Assembly (NCBI GenBank): GCA_001604135.1
Contig: LVAT01000008.1
Coordinates: 1 to 64,000 of the forward strand
Direction: 5' to 3'
Origin: Clostridiales bacterium Firm_14
Lineage (GTDB): Bacteria > Bacillota > Clostridia > Saccharofermentanales > Saccharofermentanaceae
DNA length: 64,000 nt
Positions 56,857-64,000 of the stretch are shown here, in pieces. Position 1 is the first letter of the stretch. Every line of letters begins with the position of its first letter. The notes under the pieces are model-generated. The model searched no databases. It was not told the origin of the DNA and was given only the letters and a program-made list of their open reading frames with translations. Made by a program: the position numbers and the translations under genes.

Positions 56857-59487
56857 ATGACAAAGTACGTTTACCTGTTCACCGAAGGCAACGGAAACAT
56901 GCGCGAACTCCTTGGTGGTAAGGGCGCTAACCTTGCTGAGATGACAAACATCGGACTCCCTGTACCTCAGGGTTTCACGATCAGCACAGAGGCATGCACC
57001 AAGTATTATGAGGATGGCCGTCAGATCAATGACGAGATCATGGCTCAGGTAATGGAGTATATCGTTAAGCTTGAGGAGATCACAGGCAAGAAGTTCGGTG
57101 ATCTCGAGAACCCGCTCCTTGTTTCCGTAAGATCCGGTGCAAGAGCTTCCATGCCGGGCATGATGGACACTATCCTTAACCTCGGTTTGAATGAGCAGGT
57201 TGTAGATGTTATCGCTACAAAGTCCGGAAATCCCAGATGGGCTTGGGACTGCTACAGAAGATTCATCCAGATGTATTCTGACGTTGTTATGGAAGTAGGT
57301 AAGAAGTACTTCGAAGAGCTCATCGACAAGATGAAGGCTGACAGAGGCGTTACACAGGACGTTGACCTTACAGCTGACGACCTCAAGGAACTCGCTTCAC
57401 AGTTCAAGGCTGAGTACAAGGCTAAGATCGGTACAGACTTCCCTACAGATCCTAAGGAGCAGCTCGTTGGCGCTATCAAGGCTGTATTCAGAAGCTGGGA
57501 CAACCCGAGAGCTAATGTTTACAGAAGAGACAATGATATCCCTTATTCATGGGGTACAGCAGTTAACGTTCAATCCATGGCATTCGGTAACATGGGTGAC
57601 GACTGCGGCACAGGCGTTGCTTTCACACGTGACCCTGCTACAGGCGAGAAGGGCCTCTTCGGTGAGTTCCTTACAAACGCACAGGGCGAAGACGTTGTTG
57701 CAGGCGTTCGTACTCCTATGAAGATCGCTGAGATGGAGCAGAAGTTCCCTGAAGCATTCGCTCAGTTCACACAGGTTTGCGAGACACTCGAAAAGCACTA
57801 CAGAGATATGCAGGACATGGAGTTCACAGTTGAGCACGGTAAGCTCTACATGCTCCAGACAAGAAACGGTAAGAGAACAGCTCAGGCTGCTATGAAGATC
57901 GCTTGTGACTTGGTTGACGAGGGCATGAGAACACCTGAAGAAGCAGTTGCAATGATCGATCCTAGAAACCTCGACACACTTCTTCACCCTCAGTTCGATC
58001 CCGCTGCTCTTAAGGCTGCAGAAGCAATCGGTAAGGGTCTTGGTGCTTCCCCTGGAGCTGCTTGCGGTAAGATCGTATTCACAGCTGACGATGCAGTTGC
58101 TTGGCACGACAGAGGAGAAAAGGTAGTCCTCGTAAGACTCGAGACATCTCCTGAAGATATCACAGGTATGAAGGCTGCTGAGGGTATCCTCACAGTACGT
58201 GGCGGTATGACATCACACGCTGCAGTTGTTGCACGTGGTATGGGTGAGTGCTGCGTATCCGGTTGCGGCGACATCGCTATGGACGAAGCTAACAAGAAGT
58301 TCACTCTTGCAGGCAAGACATTCCAGGAAGGTGACATCATCTCCCTCGACGGTTCCACAGGTAAGATCTATGACGGCGCTATCGCTCAGGTTGATGCTGA
58401 TCCTAACAACGGTTATTTCGGCCGCATCATGAAGTGGGCTGACGAGTTCAAGAGACTCGAAGTACGTACAAACGCTGATACACCTAACGATGCTAAGAAG
58501 GCTCGTGAGCTCGGTGCTGAAGGTATCGGTCTCTGCCGTACAGAGCACATGTTCTTCGGTGAAGGCAGAATCGATGCATTCCGTGAGATGATCTGCTCCG
58601 ATACAGTTGAGGAGCGTGAGGCTGCTCTCGAAGTAATCCTTCCTATGCAGCAGTCCGACTTCGAAGCTCTCTATGAGGCTCTCGAGGGACATCCCGTTAC
58701 TATCAGATTCTTAGACCCCCCGCTTCACGAATTCGTTCCTACAGAAGAAGCTGACATCAAGGCTCTCGCTGACAAGAAGGGCAAGTCTGTTGAAGACATC
58801 AAGACACTTATCTCTTCTCTCCACGAGTTCAACCCCATGATGGGTCACAGAGGATGCCGTCTCGCTGTTACATATCCTGAGATCGCTAAGATGCAGACAA
58901 GAGCAGTTATCCGCGCTGCTATCAACGTCAACGCTAAGCATCCCGACTGGAACGTAACACCTGAGATCATGATCCCTCTCGTTTGCGAGATCAAGGAGCT
59001 CATTAACGTTAAGAAGGTCGTAGTTGCAGTTGCTGACGAAGAGATCAAGGCTGCAGGCGTCAACATGAACTACAAGGTTGGTACAATGATCGAGATCCCG
59101 AGAGCTGCTCTTACAGCTGACGAGATCGCTAAGGAAGCTGAGTTCTTCTGCTTCGGTACAAACGACCTTACACAGATGACATTCGGTTTCTCAAGAGACG
59201 ACGCAGGCAAGTTCCTCACAGCTTACTATGAGTCCAAGATCTTCGAGTCTGATCCGTTCGCTCGTCTTGACCAGAACGGTGTTGGTAAGCTCATGAAGAT
59301 GGCTATCGAGAACGGTAAGGCAGTTCGTCCTGACCTCCACCTCGGTATCTGCGGTGAGCACGGCGGCGACCCGACATCCGTAGAGTTCTGCGATGAGATC
59401 GGCCTCGACTACGTATCCTGCTCACCTTTCCGTGTACCGATCGCACGTCTTGCTGCTGCACAGGCTGCAATCAAGCACAAGGGCTGA
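56857..59487 (+). CDS. ppdK: Pyruvate, phosphate dikinase
   Basis: LLGGKGANLAEMTNIGLPVPQGFTIST, GGMTSHAAVVARGMGECCVSGC, SFGTNDLTQMTFGFSRDD-type motif. Confidence 0.97.
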   Translation: MTKYVYLFTEGNGNMRELLGGKGANLAEMTNIGLPVPQGFTISTEACTKYYEDGRQINDEIMAQVMEYIVKLEEITGKKFGDLENPLLVSVRSGARASMPGMMDTILNLGLNEQVVDVIATKSGNPRWAWDCYRRFIQMYSDVVMEVGKKYFEELIDKMKADRGVTQDVDLTADDLKELASQFKAEYKAKIGTDFPTDPKEQLVGAIKAVFRSWDNPRANVYRRDNDIPYSWGTAVNVQSMAFGNMGDDCGTGVAFTRDPATGEKGLFGEFLTNAQGEDVVAGVRTPMKIAEMEQKFPEAFAQFTQVCETLEKHYRDMQDMEFTVEHGKLYMLQTRNGKRTAQAAMKIACDLVDEGMRTPEEAVAMIDPRNLDTLLHPQFDPAALKAAEAIGKGLGASPGAACGKIVFTADDAVAWHDRGEKVVLVRLETSPEDITGMKAAEGILTVRGGMTSHAAVVARGMGECCVSGCGDIAMDEANKKFTLAGKTFQEGDIISLDGSTGKIYDGAIAQVDADPNNGYFGRIMKWADEFKRLEVRTNADTPNDAKKARELGAEGIGLCRTEHMFFGEGRIDAFREMICSDTVEEREAALEVILPMQQSDFEALYEALEGHPVTIRFLDPPLHEFVPTEEADIKALADKKGKSVEDIKTLISSLHEFNPMMGHRGCRLAVTYPEIAKMQTRAVIRAAINVNAKHPDWNVTPEIMIPLVCEIKELINVKKVVVAVADEEIKAAGVNMNYKVGTMIEIPRAALTADEIAKEAEFFCFGTNDLTQMTFGFSRDDAGKFLTAYYESKIFESDPFARLDQNGVGKLMKMAIENGKAVRPDLHLGICGEHGGDPTSVEFCDEIGLDYVSCSPFRVPIARLAAAQAAIKHKG

Positions 59488-59514
59488 TACAGCTCATATA
59501 ACTTGAATTAAAAG

Positions 59515-59545
59515 ACCGGAGGAGTTGATCCTCCGGTTTTTTATT
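59515..59545 (+). terminator. Terminator after ppdK
   Basis: ACCGGAGGA GTTGA TCCTCCGGT TTTTT. Confidence 0.9.
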
Positions 59546-59599
59546 GACATGCATTCTTAAAGCATTATTCCATACAATGCATATATCGTGTTGAATCAA

Positions 59600-59642
59600 A
59601 AAAATTAAACGGCGGTACCTCAAAAATGAGGCATCGCCGTTT
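59600..59642 (-). terminator. Terminator of anti-sigma operon
   Basis: AAACGGCG...CGCCGTTT stem with inner CCTC/GAGG; T-tract on minus strand. Confidence 0.65.
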
Positions 59643-59677
59643 GTCATAAATTGTTTAGGATAAAGCCTTTCGGGGCA

Positions 59678-60760
59678 TCAGATCTCTATATCAACGGTTT
59701 TGCCTGAATTGTTATCAAAATCAGGGCAGATCATTATAGATTTAACTTTTTCCGGATCAATGGCTCTTACGAAGAAACAGTTTGAATAAGCTTTTTTCCC
59801 GTCTTTGCTTTGATGCAGGTCATCTCCTATTCCCAAGAGCGTTCCGTCCTTAAGCTTAACGCCGGAAAACATTGGGATTGAAGCATTCGACGATCCGTCT
59901 TTGCTTGAGAAATTCATCCTAATAGATATAGGAGAGATGTCGATGCTGTCCAAAGTGTATGGCGAATCGGGAATCGGCTTGCCGATCTCCTTATGCACGG
60001 ATGAGCTTTCTTTAGGCATTTCAAGAGTGAAAGTCCACTCCTTTCCTGTAGATTTGAGCATTTCGCACTTGTACATTTCACCGAGATTAACCAGTCTTAC
60101 ATAGATCGTTTTTCCGAGCATATTGTAATCAACGCTGTGCCCGCTGACTTTGTACATGCAATAGAGACTGCCTTCGCTATCATAATAACGAAGTATAGGC
60201 ATGCCTCTTGAGTCGAACTTAACGGGGGTGCCGTCTTCGTATACGGAGCTTCCGTCAGCAAGCTCGTTTATGCCGTTATAGAAACTACCGCCGTCGCAGT
60301 CGAGTTCTTTTTGCATTGATTCATCTTCATAAACAAATATCTGATCGAACCAGGGCTCGTTTATCGTGTCGTCAAATGTGAAGCCGGTAACTTTAAAAGA
60401 TATGAAGGCGCATCTTTCATCAGCTACTACTGATACCGGAAAGACATTTACATTTGAATAGTCCACTGCATTTGTTGTTGCTTCTGTTTCGGAAGTGCTT
60501 TCGCTTGTATAGGTGATCGCAGCACCGGTTTCGATCAAGGACTGCTGTTGGCTTTCATCGATCTGAAGCTCATTCATACCTCGTCCGAGCAGGCTCTTCA
60601 CAGCGGCCGCACTTGATATTCCGGCCAGACCGACCACGGCACATACCAGGATAATGAATGATTTGTTGGTATGCTTTGCTTTAACGATCTTCTCATCCAT
60701 CTCTTCTATGAATTCAGGAGAGATATCCGAGATCGCTTTGAAAATATCTTCTCTTTTCAT
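59678..60760 (-). CDS. Putative anti-sigma factor (DUF4179-like), single TM
   Basis: TM SFIILVCAVVGLAGISSAAAV; overlaps ECF sigma gene (ATGA). Confidence 0.7.
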   Translation of the reverse strand: MKREDIFKAISDISPEFIEEMDEKIVKAKHTNKSFIILVCAVVGLAGISSAAAVKSLLGRGMNELQIDESQQQSLIETGAAITYTSESTSETEATTNAVDYSNVNVFPVSVVADERCAFISFKVTGFTFDDTINEPWFDQIFVYEDESMQKELDCDGGSFYNGINELADGSSVYEDGTPVKFDSRGMPILRYYDSEGSLYCMYKVSGHSVDYNMLGKTIYVRLVNLGEMYKCEMLKSTGKEWTFTLEMPKESSSVHKEIGKPIPDSPYTLDSIDISPISIRMNFSSKDGSSNASIPMFSGVKLKDGTLLGIGDDLHQSKDGKKAYSNCFFVRAIDPEKVKSIMICPDFDNNSGKTVDIEI

Positions 60761-61332
60761 AATTCGTATCCTTTCTTATCAAGAAACTCCCTCAAGCTCT
60801 TCCTCAGCTTATGCATCTTCTGCGCCGCCTTATTCTCATTGACGCCAAGCAGTTTTGCTATTTCTGACAGCGGTTCACACTTGTAGTACCGCCTGAGGAA
60901 AATTATCCGGTCGGGCCTGTCCAGGCTATTTAGCCAGTTGTTGATGAGTTCAGTCAGGAGTTTGCAGTTGGCTGTCTCTTCAGCATTGCTTTCTGCCGGA
61001 ATGCACTCTTCCAGCTCATCCAAAACAACATCTAAGCTATTGCGCCTTTTTCCTGCGTGATGCGATCTGTATCTTCCAAGTGCCAGATTGCGGATTATCT
61101 TCCCCATATACGCCTTCAAAGACACCGGCACAGTAGGAGGGATAGTATTCCACAAAACATTAAGGGTATCATTCACACACTCCTCTGAATCCTGCGGATT
61201 AGTCAAGATGTTATTAGCAATGCTGTAACAGTATTGTCCGTACTTATCCTGAGCAGCTTTTAATGCTTCTTCGTTCCGCTCCAGAAAGTGTGTGATTATT
61301 CTTCTGTCTTCCACGATTATCTCCTTTCGCAA
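60757..61332 (-). CDS. ECF-type RNA polymerase sigma factor
   Basis: Sigma-70 region 2 (SEECVNDTLNVLWN) and region 4 (RPDRIIFLRRYYKCEPLSEIAKLLGVNENKAAQKMHKLRKSLREFL). Confidence 0.9.
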   Translation of the reverse strand: MRKEIIVEDRRIITHFLERNEEALKAAQDKYGQYCYSIANNILTNPQDSEECVNDTLNVLWNTIPPTVPVSLKAYMGKIIRNLALGRYRSHHAGKRRNSLDVVLDELEECIPAESNAEETANCKLLTELINNWLNSLDRPDRIIFLRRYYKCEPLSEIAKLLGVNENKAAQKMHKLRKSLREFLDKKGYEL

Positions 61333-61462
61333 ATTGAAGCTTCTACTTATACAGATGCATTTTTTGCGAAGATATTTATGTGTTTGCGAAAAAATATCCT
61401 ATTAATACGAATCCCGTTTAATTATATATAATCAACGAGGTTTCTTGTGCTTTTTTACCGGC

Positions 61463-61492
61463 GAAAAAAAGCGGGACCGCAACCGATCCCGC
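61463..61492 (-). terminator. Terminator of LRR lipoprotein gene
   Basis: Minus strand GCGGGATCGGTTGCGGTCCCGCTTTTTTT. Confidence 0.85.
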
Positions 61493-61499
61493 TCTCACA

Positions 61500-62765
61500 T
61501 CATTTAATAAATTCAGTTTTCTCATCAAAGTTGATCGCGGCCTTGCCATCTTTGTCACGGCATATGAGGTAACCTTCCTTGGACACTTGATAGCCGGTCG
61601 TCTTAAGGAGATTGATCAGTTTGGGGCACATGCTGATATCAACGGATGTCAGGTCGTTTTTATAGCAATAGAGACCGTTCAAATTCGTGCACCCGGTAAG
61701 ATCAAGAGCAGAAAGCTTGTTTTCCGCGCAGTAAAGATGATATAAATTGCTGCAGCCTGTGACGTTCAGGCTTGTGAGACCACAATCCCAGCACGATACC
61801 GATCCTATATCGGGACAACAGGTGACATCTAATTCATTCAAAGAATTGCCGCCGCACATGAGTTCCTTCAGCTTGGGGGTGGAACTGAGATCCAGTGACG
61901 TCAGACCGCACTCGACGCAATCGAGTTCTGTCAGTTCAGGACAGGGACTTAAGTCAAGCTCAGTGATTTTGTTATATGAGCACCATAATTCCGTAAGCTT
62001 AGGAAAAGCGGATAGATCCAACGAAGTCAGATTATAGTTTTTATAGCACCTGAATGTCTCGATGTTCCCGCAGCCGCTGTAATTGAGATCAGCCAGAACA
62101 TTTTCTGAGCAATCGAAGTCCTTTAGCTTGGGGCAGTTGCTGACATTTAGTGTGCTGAGGACCTTATTAGCGGTGCAATTAAGTTTGGTAAGCTCCGGGA
62201 AATCGCGAAAATCCAATTCCGTCAAATAATCATTGGTCTCAAAACTGATACGCTCAAGTCCCTTATAACTGTTGAGATCTATGCCTTTCAGCTTCGAGTT
62301 GCAAAGTGTGAATTTCTTAAGCGGAGCGCCTTCCGGCAGTACCAGTTCCTGAAGATCATTGATGTCGATATAGATATTCTCGAGCTTAGTGTTACCGCTG
62401 AGATCTATACGGTTCGCTCCCTGGGTGGCATCGATGGTAAGAGTCCTGAGATTAGTAAAATGTTTGAAATCATACTGCAGGATCTCACCATTTCTGATAC
62501 AAAGAGTCTCAATGTTTGTAAATACTTCTAATCCCGTCAGATCATGCGGCCAATAAAGATCAATAGAAGTCGCGCTCTCGATCTCTGACTGGCTTAATTT
62601 ATTATCGCCATCAAGATCTACACTTTTGGCGGCACTTAATAAGGAATAACCAGGGAATGTCTTTTCATCGATTTTTACATATTTCTCTTTTTCCTTGCAG
62701 CCTGCCAATGCAAACGATGTAAGCAAAGCAGCTGACAACATTATTACTGTTCCAATCCTCTTCAT
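61500..62765 (-). CDS. Leucine-rich-repeat lipoprotein with EF-hand-like loop
   Basis: MKRIGTVIMLSAALLTSFALAGCKEKEK lipobox; DLDGDNKLSQSE; repeats LxCxxNxLxxLDLSxCPxL. Confidence 0.85.
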   Translation of the reverse strand: MKRIGTVIMLSAALLTSFALAGCKEKEKYVKIDEKTFPGYSLLSAAKSVDLDGDNKLSQSEIESATSIDLYWPHDLTGLEVFTNIETLCIRNGEILQYDFKHFTNLRTLTIDATQGANRIDLSGNTKLENIYIDINDLQELVLPEGAPLKKFTLCNSKLKGIDLNSYKGLERISFETNDYLTELDFRDFPELTKLNCTANKVLSTLNVSNCPKLKDFDCSENVLADLNYSGCGNIETFRCYKNYNLTSLDLSAFPKLTELWCSYNKITELDLSPCPELTELDCVECGLTSLDLSSTPKLKELMCGGNSLNELDVTCCPDIGSVSCWDCGLTSLNVTGCSNLYHLYCAENKLSALDLTGCTNLNGLYCYKNDLTSVDISMCPKLINLLKTTGYQVSKEGYLICRDKDGKAAINFDEKTEFIK

Positions 62766-62769
62766 ATCC

Positions 62770-63531
62770 TCACCTCTCAATATACTTATAAAGCCTTGCA
62801 GGTTTTCCCTTTGATGTAATCGTCTTATTGAGCTCGACGACTTTGCCGGTCGCGACATATTCACGAAGGAACGTTTTGCGGAAGTTCGGAAGGTCCAGAG
62901 TGCGGTTCTTGATCGTCTCGTGGATCCTCTTTAATTCCGAGATGGTGAACTCGTTCCTGTCTTTTAAGAGGTTAAAGGCATCATCTTCGTAATCTATCCT
63001 ATTCCTCAAACGGGTGATGGCCATCTTAATGATCTCGGCGTGATCGAACGCGAGATCGCTCTCGAAAATCACCTTATTCTCATTTGTGAAGATGATGCCG
63101 TTAACGTCATATTTAATAGAGAAAAGTTTTGCTTCCTTGGCGTCATCACCGGCCCTGATGTTGAGTTTATGCTTCGGAACAAGTGCAGTGTAGGCAACTG
63201 AAAGTACTGTCGTTCTCGGATCTCTTCCAAGGTCTCCGAAAGTATAGAGCTGCTTGAGATAGACATTGTCGATGTTAGTTTCAGTCTTAAGTTCTCTTGC
63301 TGCAGCCTCGTCGATAGACTCTTTGCCCGCCTCAAGGAATCCGCCCGGGATTGCCCAGTGGTCCTTGTAAGGGAACCCTCCGCGCTTGATCAGAAGGATG
63401 TTAAGTTCGTCGGAGTCGTCTAATGTGAAGATAACGATATCCGCAGTAACAGACGGGCGTTTGAACTTGGTAACGTCGTATTGCTCAAGAAATTCCTTCT
63501 CTTCTTTGGATATGCGGTTGCTCTTTTTCAT
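62770..63531 (-). CDS. NUDIX-domain / winged-helix protein (NrtR-like regulator)
   Basis: GGFPYKDHWAIPGGFLEAGKESIDEAAARELKTETN plus C-terminal wHTH-like region; start MKKSNRISK after GGAGG. Confidence 0.82.
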   Translation of the reverse strand: MKKSNRISKEEKEFLEQYDVTKFKRPSVTADIVIFTLDDSDELNILLIKRGGFPYKDHWAIPGGFLEAGKESIDEAAARELKTETNIDNVYLKQLYTFGDLGRDPRTTVLSVAYTALVPKHKLNIRAGDDAKEAKLFSIKYDVNGIIFTNENKVIFESDLAFDHAEIIKMAITRLRNRIDYEDDAFNLLKDRNEFTISELKRIHETIKNRTLDLPNFRKTFLREYVATGKVVELNKTITSKGKPARLYKYIER

Positions 63532-63544
63532 GTTCTCCTCCGTG

Positions 63545-63585
63545 ATGGTAACTCGTACCATTTATATTATGGTACACAATACCGT
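63545..63585. promoter_or_regulatory. Two tandem 17-bp inverted-repeat operator candidates
   Basis: ATGGTA-N5-TACCAT-N7-ATGGTA-N5-TACCGT upstream of the NrtR-like gene. Confidence 0.7.
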
Positions 63586-63699
63586 AATCATCAAGAGGGA
63601 GATTGTTAACAAACTGCAACATCTATCTACATTAATCGGTAAATATAGTATCCTGATGCAAATGGAACGGGTTAAGATCAAGAAAAGAGGTAAGGGGCC

Positions 63700-64000
63700 A
63701 TGAGTAAGAAGATAGCGTGTATTGCGGTGGTTTTGGCTTTGTTGGTATCTGTTTTCGGATGCTCGAAAAAAACGATGGAGCTGGATCCGCAACTGGAAGC
63801 CAACCTCAAAGGCATAGTAAAAATGGGCGTCTGCAACGAAGTCTATACAAAATACGGACTTGAGCCCGGCGTATCTGTCGACAAGATCGACGCCCGCGAT
63901 GCTTCGGTTAAAGATTATTACAAGCTTTTGTTTACAGCCACAGGTTCTTATACGGTCGTCGCCGATAAGGGTGAGTTATACACCGGCACTTTTACGATCG
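63700..64000 (+). CDS. Lipoprotein, truncated at window end
   Basis: MSKKIACIAVVLALLVSVFGCSKKTMELDPQLEANL...; RBS AGGGG; frame open to 64000. Confidence 0.75.
   Translation, partial: MSKKIACIAVVLALLVSVFGCSKKTMELDPQLEANLKGIVKMGVCNEVYTKYGLEPGVSVDKIDARDASVKDYYKLLFTATGSYTVVADKGELYTGTFTI

Noticed and set aside
57547-58107. Minus-strand ORF of 186 aa (Cys/Ser/Leu-rich)
   Set aside because: Shadow ORF antisense to ppdK, a clear conserved gene; composition typical of reverse-frame artefacts.

Overview
The window is a gene-dense bacterial chromosome segment, almost certainly Bacillota/Clostridia. It starts in the 3' end of a 5S rRNA. Housekeeping blocks seen: a WalRK-like two-component locus with murA, walJ-like and rlmH; a complete his operon (hisZGDCB-purC-hisHAFIE); rpmG-secE-nusG-rplKA-[L10 leader]-rplJL; tRNA-Met/Glu/Cys and two tRNA-Gly; purF; rplM-rpsI-tsaE-tsaB-rimI; an HPr/Crh-like gene plus uvrC; yicC-remA-like-gmk-rpoZ-glyS-ppdK; an ECF sigma/anti-sigma pair; and a NUDIX/winged-helix regulator. 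Two accessory envelope regions stand out. The first is about 22.9-29.9 kb (YfhO-like, two paralogous acyltransferases, a nucleotidyltransferase). The second, between purF and rplM (about 33.1-47.0 kb), is the best candidate for an undescribed system. It holds six consecutive or near-consecutive membrane-anchored transglutaminase-like proteins, all with intact Cys-His-Asp motifs and Ig-like modules. They are interleaved with a GtrB/CsbB-like glycosyltransferase, a second GT2, an SGNH-like protein with a GDS-to-GDC change, and two paralogous lipoproteins that bracket four of the six. Other leads: a Crh-like HPr with Gln15 and Ser46, a duplicated palindromic operator in front of the NrtR-like gene, a 16-bp perfect palindrome at the his promoter, a Thr/Glu-rich tail on SecE, and several promoter-proximal hairpins. 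All calls come from reading the sequence and the supplied ORFs; no database search was run.
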